Shown: positions 36,387-44,020 of the stretch, piece by piece | Position numbering within the stretch: the stretch's first letter is position 1 | How the letters are laid out: the number at the start of each line of letters is the position of its first letter | From: Neoaquamicrobium microcysteis | GTDB taxonomy: Bacteria; Pseudomonadota; Alphaproteobacteria; Rhizobiales; Rhizobiaceae | DNA: 64,000 bases | Assembly (NCBI RefSeq): GCF_008180155.1 | Contig: NZ_VSZS01000062.1 | Span: 223,579-287,578, forward strand | Reading direction: 5' to 3' | Notes under the pieces: model-generated | The model's database searches: none | What the model was told of the DNA's origin: nothing | The model's input: only the letters and a program-made list of their open reading frames with translations | Position numbers and translations under genes: made by a program

Positions 36387-37487
36387 ATGAACGCGATGAC
36401 GGATCCCGGCCTTTACCGCCACCTGGACGAGATGGCGCCGTGGAACGACCGGCTGCAGGTGCTGGAAGTGATCGGCATTGCCGACGAAGCTCCGGACGTG
36501 AAGACCTTCACCTTTCGCTCAGACAACCAGACATGGTTCCGCTACAAGCCGGGTCAGTTCATCACGCTGGAGTTGCCGGTCGGCGACGAGCCGATCATGC
36601 GCACCTACACCTTGTCGTCGTCACCATCGCGGCCTTTCTCGATCTCGGTGACGGTCAAGGCGCAACCGGGCAGCCTCGGCACCCGATGGATGCTGGACCA
36701 TCTCAAGCGCGGCGATCATATCCGCGCCTACGGACCATCCGGCGATTTCTCTCATCATGACCACCCGGCGGCCAAGTATCTGTTCATCTCCGCCGGGTCG
36801 GGCGTGACCCCGATGATGTCGATGCTGCGCTGGTTCAACGACTGCGCGCCATGGACGGATGTCGCCTTCGTCAATTGCGCGCGCAGGCCGGAGGAGATCA
36901 TCTTCCGCAAGGAACTGGAACTGCTGGGCAGCCGGATGCCGGGTCTTTCGCTCGGGTTCCTGATCGAGGAGCGCTCGAGCCGCGAGAGCTGGTTCGGCCA
37001 TATGGGCCGCATCGATGCCGTGCGCCTGCCGCTGCTCGCGCCGGATTTCCGCGAGCGCGAGGTGTTCTGCTGCGGGCCCGAGCCGTTCATGCGCGCGGTG
37101 CGCGACATGCTTCAAGCGGCCGGATTCGACATGGCTCAGTATCATCAGGAGAGCTTTGCCGCGCCGGTTGCCGAGCCATTGCCGACGCCATCTGCCGACA
37201 ATGCGGGCGAGGGGAAGGTTGAACCCACCCTGCCGGTGCGCTTCGCATTTTCCGATATCGACGGGCAGTGCGTTTCCGGGCAGACGGTGCTTCAGACCGC
37301 GCGCGCGTCCGGGGTTCGCATACCGGCCGCCTGCGAGTTCGGCCTATGCGGGACCTGCAAGGTGATGAAGCTGTCGGGAGAGGTCGAGATGAGCCACAAT
37401 GGCGGTATCCTCGACCACGAGATAGACGAGGGCTTTATCCTTGCCTGCTGCTCGAGGCCTCTTTCCGCCATCGCGATCGAGGCCTGA
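36387..37487 (+). CDS. gbcB: NAD(P)H-dependent reductase subunit GbcB
   Basis: Electron-transfer protein of 366 residues: a ferredoxin-reductase-like FAD domain (RTYTLSSSPSRPFSI), a nucleotide-binding domain (AGSGVTPMMSMLRWF, then CCGPEPFMRAVRDML) and a C-terminal plant-type 2Fe-2S domain with CEFGLCGTC and a distant Cys in the LACCSRP stretch. It passes electrons to the Rieske centre of GbcA. It begins 10 bp after gbcA and shares the riboswitch-controlled transcript. Confidence 0.88.
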   Translation: MNAMTDPGLYRHLDEMAPWNDRLQVLEVIGIADEAPDVKTFTFRSDNQTWFRYKPGQFITLELPVGDEPIMRTYTLSSSPSRPFSISVTVKAQPGSLGTRWMLDHLKRGDHIRAYGPSGDFSHHDHPAAKYLFISAGSGVTPMMSMLRWFNDCAPWTDVAFVNCARRPEEIIFRKELELLGSRMPGLSLGFLIEERSSRESWFGHMGRIDAVRLPLLAPDFREREVFCCGPEPFMRAVRDMLQAAGFDMAQYHQESFAAPVAEPLPTPSADNAGEGKVEPTLPVRFAFSDIDGQCVSGQTVLQTARASGVRIPAACEFGLCGTCKVMKLSGEVEMSHNGGILDHEIDEGFILACCSRPLSAIAIEA

Positions 37488-37488
37488 G

Positions 37489-37739
37489 ATGAGATCGTAC
37501 GTCCAGGATATACTCTCGACAGATGCGAGGCGCTCTCGCCCGTCCGTTCGCCGCTCGCACAGGCAAGTCCGGAGGACGTCTTTCTCGCGTGGCTTATCGG
37601 GCTGCCCGATGGAACCGACATAGCAGCGGCAGCGCGCGATCGGGTCATTCGGTTGGACGAGGCGGGATTTTCATCGGAACCCGCGCGCAAGCTGCGCGGC
37701 TTGCTGGAGCAGGCGGCGGATAGCAAAAAGGAGGGGTGA
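37489..37739 (+). pseudogene. Small ORF after gbcB, apparently broken by a frameshift
   Basis: An ATG directly after the gbcB stop opens MRSYVQDIL, but that frame soon turns into Arg/Ser-rich nonsense and stops at 37623. A second frame, open from the gbcB stop to TGA 37737, has protein-like content (SPEDVFLAWLIGLPDGTDIA, then RVIRLDEAGF) but no start codon. Joining the two with a one-base shift near 37515-37530 gives a protein of about 82 residues. No family is recognised. It could be a real frameshift, a sequencing error, or chance. Confidence 0.45.
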
Positions 37740-37750
37740 TCGCTCACCCC
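37726..37750 (-). terminator. Rho-independent terminator of metNIQ
   Basis: On the minus strand a GGGGTGA/TCACCCC stem with a GCGA loop is followed by TCCTTTTT. It lies 14 bp after the metQ stop. Confidence 0.75.
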
Positions 37751-37763
37751 CCCGCGCGACTTG

Positions 37764-38546
37764 CTACCAGGCCGGAACCACGGCGCCCTTGAAGGTATCG
37801 AGTGCGAACTGCCTGACCTCGTCGCTGTGGTAGGCATCGACTAGCGGCTTTACCCATGCAGCGTCCTTGTCCACGCTCCGCACGGCGATCAGGTTCACGT
37901 AAGGTGCCTTTTCACCTTCGGAAAGGATCGGATCTTCCGCAGGGTTCAGGCCCGCTTCGATAGCGTAGTTGCTGTTGACCGCCGACGCGTCGGTGTCTTC
38001 GAGCGAGCGCGGAAGCTGTGCAGCGTCCAGTTCGATGAAGTTGAAATTCTTCGGGTTCTCGGTGATGTCGGCCACCGTGACGCGCAGGCCCTTCTCCTCG
38101 TTGAGCTTGATGTGGCCCTTGTCCGCCAGGATGAGCAGCGCGCGGCCGCCGTTGGTCGGGTCGTTCGGGATCGCGATGGTGGCGCCATCGGGCAGCGCCT
38201 CGAAGCTCTCATATTTGTTGGAGTAGATGCCCATCGGAAAATTCACTGTCCACGCGACATCCACGAGGTCAAAGCCCCGGTCGGCGATCTGGTTGTCCAG
38301 ATAGGGCTTGTGCTGGAAAGAGTTGGCGTTGAGTTCGCCATCGTTGAGCGCCTGATTGGGGACGACATAGTCTGAAAATTCGAGAATCTCGATATCGAGA
38401 CCGTCTCTGGCTGCAATCTCCTTCACCTTTTCAAGGATCTGCGCATGGGGGCCGGGCGTGACGCCGACCTTGATGGTCTCGGCTGAGGCGGCGCCGGCGA
38501 GAAGACCCAGCGTAAGGCTGGCGGCAAGTGCAATTCTGGCAAGCAT
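37764..38546 (-). CDS. metQ: Methionine ABC transporter binding protein MetQ
   Basis: NlpA/MetQ-family binding protein of 260 residues. A signal peptide ends near AGAASAETIK. Landmarks are VGVTPGPHAQILEKVKEIA, the ELNANSFQHKPYLDNQ block and IAIPNDPTNGGRALLILADKG, which fit D/L-methionine binders. No lipobox Cys is seen, so the product is probably free in the periplasm. ATG 38546 has a GGAG site. It is the last gene of metNIQ and is followed by a terminator. Confidence 0.92.
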   Translation of the reverse strand: MLARIALAASLTLGLLAGAASAETIKVGVTPGPHAQILEKVKEIAARDGLDIEILEFSDYVVPNQALNDGELNANSFQHKPYLDNQIADRGFDLVDVAWTVNFPMGIYSNKYESFEALPDGATIAIPNDPTNGGRALLILADKGHIKLNEEKGLRVTVADITENPKNFNFIELDAAQLPRSLEDTDASAVNSNYAIEAGLNPAEDPILSEGEKAPYVNLIAVRSVDKDAAWVKPLVDAYHSDEVRQFALDTFKGAVVPAW

Positions 38547-38587
38547 TGGGAAGTCTCCTTGGGGTCAGTTTGCTTGGGATGGATGTG

Positions 38588-39253
38588 TCAGCGCGGACGG
38601 ATGCGCTTGTCGAAGTGACGGGCCAGCCGGTCGCCGATGGACTGAATGGCTTGAACGAGCACGATGAGGACGACGACGACGGCCAGCATCACGTCGGGCA
38701 TGAAGCGCTGGTAGCCGTATCGGATGCCGAGGTCGCCCAGTCCGCCGCCTCCGACAGCGCCGACCATCGCCGAGTAGCCGATGAGGCTCACGACCGTGAG
38801 CGTGAGGGCCAGCGTGATGCCGGGTCTAGCTTCTGCCAGAAGCACCTTCCAGACTACCTGCAAAGGAGAAGCACCCATGGCCCGCGCCGTCTCGATCAGG
38901 CCCGGATCGACCTCCCGGATCGCCGATTCCACCAGCCTGGCGACGAAGGGAATGGTCGCAATGGTCAGCGGGACGATCGCCGCGTTGGTGCCGATCGACG
39001 TGCCGGCGACCAGCCGGGTGAAGGGGATGATGGCGACCACGAGGATGATGAAGGGCGTGGAGCGCGTCGCATTGACGATGGCGCCCAGTATCCGGTTCGT
39101 CATCGGAGCCGCGAAAAGTTCTTCCTTGCCACTCGTCGCCAGGAATACCCCCAGCGGTACCCCGACCAGGGAGCCGACGGCGGCGGCGACGGCGACCATG
39201 TGGAGCGTCTGTCCGGTTGCGCGCAGGATGAGCCAGGCGATTTCAGGCGACAT
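38588..39253 (-). CDS. metI: Methionine ABC transporter permease MetI
   Basis: Binding-protein-dependent permease of 221 residues with five or six membrane helices. The EAA loop ([22 protein letters not shown]) contacts the ATPase. [26 protein letters not shown] is typical of MetI. Its ATG at 39253 lies inside the end of metN (11-bp overlap), so the two are coupled. An in-frame extension further upstream only reads over metN. Confidence 0.93.
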   Translation of the reverse strand: MSPEIAWLILRATGQTLHMVAVAAAVGSLVGVPLGVFLATSGKEELFAAPMTNRILGAIVNATRSTPFIILVVAIIPFTRLVAGTSIGTNAAIVPLTIATIPFVARLVESAIREVDPGLIETARAMGASPLQVVWKVLLAEARPGITLALTLTVVSLIGYSAMVGAVGGGGLGDLGIRYGYQRFMPDVMLAVVVVLIVLVQAIQSIGDRLARHFDKRIRPR

Positions 39254-40373
39254 AGCCGAGAACCTCCGTCTTGAGCCCGCGCTGACCAAGGAAGGAACGC
39301 ATGAGAGCCAATCTCGCCGCGTCGGCGGGAAATGAAACGAGCAGCGTGCCGAAGGGCTCGCCGGCGATCTCATCCACGGCACCTCCGAGGATGTTGAGTT
39401 CCAGCCCAAGCTCGCCGGTCAAGCGCGAGAGCACGGGATCGGTGGCGTGCGGCCCAGTGAATACGACGCGCATCACCGTCTGGCTCGCCGGCGAGGGCTC
39501 ATGTGTCAGGCGGGCGGCCACATAGTCGGGAATCTGCATGCCCGGCACACCCGAAAGCAGCACCTTCGTCGTCTCGTGCCGGGGCGCACTGAAAATCTCG
39601 AAGGCGGAGCCGCGTTCCACGATCCTGCCCTTGTCGATCACCGCGACGTGGTCGGCGATGCGTTTCACCACCTCCATCTCGTGGGTGATGAGCAGGATGG
39701 TGAGGCCGAGTTCGCGGTTGATGCGCTTGAGCAGATCGAGCACCGATTGTGTGGTCTCTGGATCGAGCGCGGAGGTCGCCTCGTCGGAAAGCAGCAGCGC
39801 GGGCCGCGTCGCCAGCGCCCTGGCGATGCCGACGCGCTGCTTCTGTCCACCGGAAAGCTCGGAGGGATAGCGGTCACGCTTGTCGGCAAGGCCAACCAGG
39901 TCGAGAAGCGGCGTGACGCGCTTTGCGATGTCGGCGCGGCGAGTGCCCGCTATTTCGAGCGGCAGCGCGACATTGTCGAATACCGTGCGCGACGACAGCA
40001 GGTTGAAATGCTGAAAGATCATGCCGATGGATCGGCGAATATCTCGCAGGCCCGTTTCAGCGAGCGCGGCGACATCGGTGCTACCGACCATGACGCGGCC
40101 GGTAGTCGGCTTTTCAAGGCCGTTGATGAGGCGGATCAGCGTGGATTTGCCAGCGCCGGACCTGCCGATGATGGCAGTTATCGAACCGGCCGCAGCCGAC
40201 AGGTCGATCCCGTCGAGAGCGGCTACAGCGGCACTTGCCTTGCTGGCGGGAAATACCTTCGACACCCCTTCCAGCCGAACAAGATCGGTTGGCACCCCCG
40301 AGGGGTTCTGCAAGAGCCCGACAGGTTCCAGATGGAGGGTATCCGGTGCGGCGTTGCGCGGAGCCATGTTCAT
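39243..40373 (-). CDS. metN: Methionine ABC transporter ATPase MetN
   Basis: ABC ATPase of 376 residues with Walker A (GRSGAGKST), signature ([15 protein letters not shown]), Walker B ([11 protein letters not shown]) and switch His (ITHEMEV). The C-terminal ~100 residues form the NIL domain that binds methionine and shuts off transport when the cell is full. An N-terminal extension of about 25 residues precedes the ABC fold. ATG 40373 has GGAG 7 bp upstream. It is first in metNIQ, behind a structured leader. Confidence 0.93.
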   Translation of the reverse strand: MNMAPRNAAPDTLHLEPVGLLQNPSGVPTDLVRLEGVSKVFPASKASAAVAALDGIDLSAAAGSITAIIGRSGAGKSTLIRLINGLEKPTTGRVMVGSTDVAALAETGLRDIRRSIGMIFQHFNLLSSRTVFDNVALPLEIAGTRRADIAKRVTPLLDLVGLADKRDRYPSELSGGQKQRVGIARALATRPALLLSDEATSALDPETTQSVLDLLKRINRELGLTILLITHEMEVVKRIADHVAVIDKGRIVERGSAFEIFSAPRHETTKVLLSGVPGMQIPDYVAARLTHEPSPASQTVMRVVFTGPHATDPVLSRLTGELGLELNILGGAVDEIAGEPFGTLLVSFPADAARLALMRSFLGQRGLKTEVLGYVA

Positions 40374-40455
40374 CGAAAACTCCGCGATATGAGAGAGAGG
40401 CGGTAATGCGTCATGTCTTCTTTCCGTGCACCCGCAGTTCTTCCATTGCGCCGGC

Positions 40456-40530
40456 GTGCGAGATCCGTTCCTGAGGTTGGCAGCGGCCGGGCGAAGGATG
40501 CGCTTCAGGGGCGCGGGCTTCGATCCGCAC
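40456..40530 (-). other. Structured leader candidate ahead of metNIQ
   Basis: Two nested helices are visible: an outer GTGCG-A-GATC with GATC-CGCAC (40456-40465 with 40522-40530) and an inner CCTGAGG with CTTCAGG (40470-40476 with 40503-40509), around a GC-rich tip. It ends 82 bp before metN on the metN strand. It does not match the SAM-I or SAM-II cores I know. It may be a regulatory leader, but either strand could form it. Confidence 0.35.
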
Positions 40531-40734
40531 CAAAAATCGTAATTTCTATGGATTTTGTAGAGTTAGGCTGTTCCAACTTTTGGGCCGTTCGTGGAAAATC
40601 GTTCGCCTGAGGGGTCGACGCCCCGGGCCCTGTCGGTGCCGGCGTGCGAAGACGAAAACTAATTTCGCAAGAGCTGTGCATTGTTGGAAAACGGTTCGTG
40701 CCAAAGCAGGGGAGAGAACCGCATAATGATTATG

Positions 40735-40830
40735 CCGGACTGACGATTCGTCTCCCGTGTTGCAGGCCGGTGTTCCCCTCTGGAGGTTCCGACCTTCCCC
40801 CTGCCGGGCCCCGATTGGCCCGGCTTCTTT
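40735..40830 (+). ncRNA. Candidate small RNA ending in a strong terminator
   Basis: A GCCGGGCC/GGCCCGGC stem (40803-40810 with 40817-40824) followed by TTCTTTCT is a good plus-strand terminator, yet no gene ends before it on that strand. Just ahead are a small hairpin with a TCCG loop (GGAGGT-TCCG-ACCTTCC, about 40780-40796) and a single-stranded CCTTCCCCCT that could pair with ribosome sites. The 5' end is a guess from a CATAAT at 40722. The rest of 40374-40920 holds nothing else I can name. Confidence 0.35.
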
Positions 40831-40920
40831 CTGCCACCACATGCACGACGCGCACCAAGCCAGCGGCCGACGCGTTCGCCACCATTGGACAAACGGGCCG
40901 CGGAAAGTTATCGAGACCGC

Positions 40921-41910
40921 ATGTTCGGAACCAAGCTCGCAGTCGCTCCCATGATGGACTGGACGGATCGGCATTGCCGGTTCTTCCATCGCCAGCTCAC
41001 GCGGCATGCGTTGCTATATACGGAGATGGTGGTAGCCGACGCAGTCGTCCACGGCGATCGTGACCGGTTGCTCGGTTTCGACCAGACCGAGCATCCCGTA
41101 GCGCTTCAACTTGGTGGGTCGGACCCGGCCAAGCTTGCGCTTGCCGCCACCGTCGGTGCCCGATTCAGCTATGACGAGATCAACCTGAACGTCGGCTGCC
41201 CTTCGGACAGGGTGCAGTCAGGCACGTTCGGTGCGTGCCTGATGAAAGTCCCGGACCTCGTCGCGGAATGCGTTGCCGCGATGAAGGGCGCCGTTTCAAT
41301 CCCGGTCACCGTGAAATGCCGGATCGGCGTTGACGAGCAGGACGTGGAGGAAGCGCTCGACCGCCTGGCGGACGGGGTTTTCGCTGCCGGCGCCGACGCG
41401 CTTTGGGTGCACGCACGCAAGGCATGGCTGCAAGGATTGTCGCCCAAGGAGAACCGGGACATTCCGCCGCTAGACTATCCACGCGTCTATCGTCTGAAGC
41501 AGCGATTGCAGAGTCGATTCATAGGGATAAACGGCGGCGTTCAGACGCTGGGCGAGGCCGAGGCGCACCTTTCCGCGGGGGTGGACGGTGTGATGCTGGG
41601 ACGTGCTGCCTACCACAATCCCGGCCTGCTGGCCGAGGCGGACACGCGTTTGTATGGGGAGGAGGCGCGTCTCCCGGATTGGGAAGCGGTGGTGCACGCG
41701 ATGGCGGAGCACGCTGCGCGCCACATCGAGAATGGCGGGCGGCTGGTGCATGTGACCCGCCATATGACCGGGCTTTTCCACGGGCTGCCGGGTGCGCGAC
41801 GCTGGCGGCAGGTGCTTTCCACCGAAGCCGCCCGACCTGGTGCAGGCCCCGAGGTGCTTCGTAGGGCGTTTGCGGAAGTCCGGCTGGACGAACCGGCAGC
41901 CGCCGCCTGA
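40921..41910 (+). CDS. dusA: tRNA-dihydrouridine synthase DusA
   Basis: FMN enzyme of 329 residues that reduces uridines in the D-loop of tRNA (U20/U20a). Landmarks are VAPMMDWTDRHCRFF near the N-terminus, the catalytic Cys in NLNVGCPSDRVQSGTFGACLM, and VKCRIGVDEQD. The C-terminal RHMTGLFHGLPGARRWR is typical of DusA. ATG 40921 fits the family start; a TTG 12 codons upstream is in frame. Confidence 0.93.
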   Translation: MFGTKLAVAPMMDWTDRHCRFFHRQLTRHALLYTEMVVADAVVHGDRDRLLGFDQTEHPVALQLGGSDPAKLALAATVGARFSYDEINLNVGCPSDRVQSGTFGACLMKVPDLVAECVAAMKGAVSIPVTVKCRIGVDEQDVEEALDRLADGVFAAGADALWVHARKAWLQGLSPKENRDIPPLDYPRVYRLKQRLQSRFIGINGGVQTLGEAEAHLSAGVDGVMLGRAAYHNPGLLAEADTRLYGEEARLPDWEAVVHAMAEHAARHIENGGRLVHVTRHMTGLFHGLPGARRWRQVLSTEAARPGAGPEVLRRAFAEVRLDEPAAAA

Positions 41911-41995
41911 ACATTTACATCGCGGCCCATACCGGCTAGCAGCCGCATCACCTGATCTCTGTCACCTCATATCTGCCATCGGGAGACCTTGTTGA

Positions 41996-42826
41996 ATGGC
42001 CGGACTTGACCTGCCCGTCGGCGAACTCGCCACATTCGCGTTCGCGATCGCCATTTCGGGCGTCGTATCCGGCCTGATGGCCGGCATCTTCGGCATCGGC
42101 GGCGGTGCCGTGCTGGTGCCGGTGTTCTACCAGGTGTTCCAATTGCTGGGCGTCGACGAAGCGGTCATCATGCACCTTGCGGTCGGTTCGTCCCTTGCGA
42201 TCATCATTCCGACCTCGATCCGCTCCTTTACCGGCCACAAGGCGAAGGGCGCGGTCGACATGTCGCTGCTGAAGAAGTTCTTGATACCCGTTCCCGTGGG
42301 CGTGGTGCTGGCTTCCATTACCGCCGCCTACATCTCCAGCGAAGGGCTGCGGATCGTGTTTGCGGTGATCATGATCGTCGTCGCGTTCCGCATGCTCTTC
42401 AACCGTGACAGCTGGCGGCTCGGGCAGGACCTGCCGGGGAACCCCGCGCTGTCGATCGTCGGTGTGGTCATCGGCTATCTGTCCACGCTGATGGGGATCG
42501 GCGGCGGCGTGCTCAACAACACTTTCATGACGCTGTTCGGCCGGCCCATCCACCAGGCAGTCGCGACCTCGTCGGGCGTAGGCGTGCTGATCGCGATCCC
42601 GGGAACCATCGGCTATATCTGGGCAGGCTGGGGCAACCCGCTTCTGCCCATCGCATCGACCGGCTACATCAACTGGATCGCGGTTGCTCTCATCATACCC
42701 ATCGCGCTGATCGTCACGCCCTACGGCGTCAGGATCGCGCACGCCCTGTCCAAGCGGAAGCTGGAAGTGGGTTTCGGGCTGTTCTGTATCTTCGTGTCGG
42801 CGCGGTTCTTCTGGAGCCTGTTGTAG
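41996..42826 (+). CDS. TauE/SafE-family sulfite or anion exporter
   Basis: Inner-membrane protein of 276 residues with seven or eight helices in two repeats. The two halves each carry the family's G-I-G-G-G pattern (GIFGIGGGAVLVPVFYQVF and LMGIGGGVLNNTFMTLFG). Members move sulfite, sulfoacetate or other small anions, and the substrate is not clear here. It converges with the retropepsin-like gene, with 3 bp between the stops. Confidence 0.85.
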   Translation: MAGLDLPVGELATFAFAIAISGVVSGLMAGIFGIGGGAVLVPVFYQVFQLLGVDEAVIMHLAVGSSLAIIIPTSIRSFTGHKAKGAVDMSLLKKFLIPVPVGVVLASITAAYISSEGLRIVFAVIMIVVAFRMLFNRDSWRLGQDLPGNPALSIVGVVIGYLSTLMGIGGGVLNNTFMTLFGRPIHQAVATSSGVGVLIAIPGTIGYIWAGWGNPLLPIASTGYINWIAVALIIPIALIVTPYGVRIAHALSKRKLEVGFGLFCIFVSARFFWSLL

Positions 42827-42829
42827 CGC

Positions 42830-43540
42830 TCAATCGCGCAGGATCAGCCTCTCGCCGCGCATGTCGAAGCCCGACAGCGTGCCGATGAAGTTCATGCCCA
42901 GAAGGCTTCGATCCAGCTGGCCTTCCTGAACCACGAGCAGCGGAAGGCGCGTGCGCACGATTTCGCCCACCCGCAGTTCTTCGGCTACGATGCGCGCCGC
43001 GCGCGCCTGGCCGTTGGCGGTCATGATGGGTACGTCGAACGACAGCGTGTCGGGATCGTAGCCCGCGCGGCGGGCATCGGCAGCCGTCAGCACCGTGCCG
43101 GTAGCGCCGGTATCGACCATCACGGTGACGGGCGTGCCGTTGACCTCGGCGCGTACCTCGAAATGGCCGCTCGCCATGCGGTCGAGCATGACGGCCGCGC
43201 GGCCGTCCTCGTCGGTGATGGAAAGCGGGCTGCCGGGAACGAGGCCGGCGGTGACGCGGCTGGCGATGTCCTGCAGCTCGTAGCGATACTGGTAGCCGGC
43301 CATCAGAACCAGAATGATCGCGGCCCAGATCGCCATCGTACGCGCCGCCTGGCCGAAGCGGATGCCGGAGCCCAGCACGCCCACGGAGATGACAGCGGCA
43401 AGGATACCCAGATAGAGCGTTCGGGCGAAAGCTTCGTCCTCCATGCCGAACACCGAGCCGCTGTCGCCGGAGGCGAGCAGAAACACGAGCCCGAGCGCCA
43501 TGACGCCAAGAATTATCCAGAGGAAGTTTCCGCCTCTCAC
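42830..43540 (-). CDS. Membrane-anchored retropepsin-like aspartic protease
   Basis: Protein of 236 residues. Three hydrophobic segments fill residues 5-100. The C-terminal half is a single retropepsin-type domain with the catalytic VMVDTGATGTVLTAADARRAG and a later LLGMNFIGTLSGF. This is the clan AA family common in alphaproteobacteria, related to Rickettsia and Caulobacter proteins that dimerise to act. The substrate is unknown. Its start overlaps the stop of the DUF1289 gene (ATGA), so they are coupled. Confidence 0.85.
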   Translation of the reverse strand: MRGGNFLWIILGVMALGLVFLLASGDSGSVFGMEDEAFARTLYLGILAAVISVGVLGSGIRFGQAARTMAIWAAIILVLMAGYQYRYELQDIASRVTAGLVPGSPLSITDEDGRAAVMLDRMASGHFEVRAEVNGTPVTVMVDTGATGTVLTAADARRAGYDPDTLSFDVPIMTANGQARAARIVAEELRVGEIVRTRLPLLVVQEGQLDRSLLGMNFIGTLSGFDMRGERLILRD

Positions 43541-43773
43541 TGCGTCGTCTCCCCCCGCTCTCGCGCCAGCCTCGTCCGGCGCGTTTCACGCCGTGGTTTG
43601 CGCTCCACGGTTTCGAGCCTTGCCGGGAGTTCGGCCATGACGGCACGTCGCGTTTCGGGCGTCATGGCAAGCCACGCACCGATTTCCTCGCGCGTGCGCC
43701 CGCAGCCGAAGCAATAGCCCGTCACCATATCGATGGAGCACACAAGGATGCAGGGAGATTCGATTGCCGTCAT
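43537..43773 (-). CDS. DUF1289 small Cys-rich protein
   Basis: Protein of 78 residues. The N-terminus SPCILVCSIDMVTGYCFGCGRT holds four conserved Cys that may bind a metal or Fe-S cluster, as in the DUF1289 family. The rest is Arg/Glu-rich and helical. No function is known for the family. It is the first gene of a two-gene unit with the protease. Confidence 0.85.
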   Translation of the reverse strand: MTAIESPCILVCSIDMVTGYCFGCGRTREEIGAWLAMTPETRRAVMAELPARLETVERKPRRETRRTRLARERGETTQ

Positions 43774-44020
43774 GGATTGCCCGTGCCGTGTTCACATCCA
43801 CATGGGACAGCGGCAAGTGCAATGCAACCCTGCCGTTGCGTGCGGGCAAAGGCCTCTTGATCTTTCGATGCTGCAACGCCAACTAAAGACCTGTCCGATG
43901 GTCTGGAAATCCGTGCTGACAAGCCTCGAACCAGCTTCGACGGTAGGCGGATTGCCCGGCAATCGCTAATATGAGATTCGCGGTTGGCCATAGGGCGGCC
44001 GTGAAATGAAAGGTTGGACA

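Noticed and set aside
40456..40535. A tRNA-like segment with TTCGATC and a CACCA end
   Set aside because: The outer stem partly fits an acceptor, but there is no D-arm or anticodon arm; treated as a structured leader candidate.
43774..44020. Heat-shock sigma-32 promoter ahead of lon
   Set aside because: A CTTGAT is present near 43857, but no matching -10 at the right distance could be supported.
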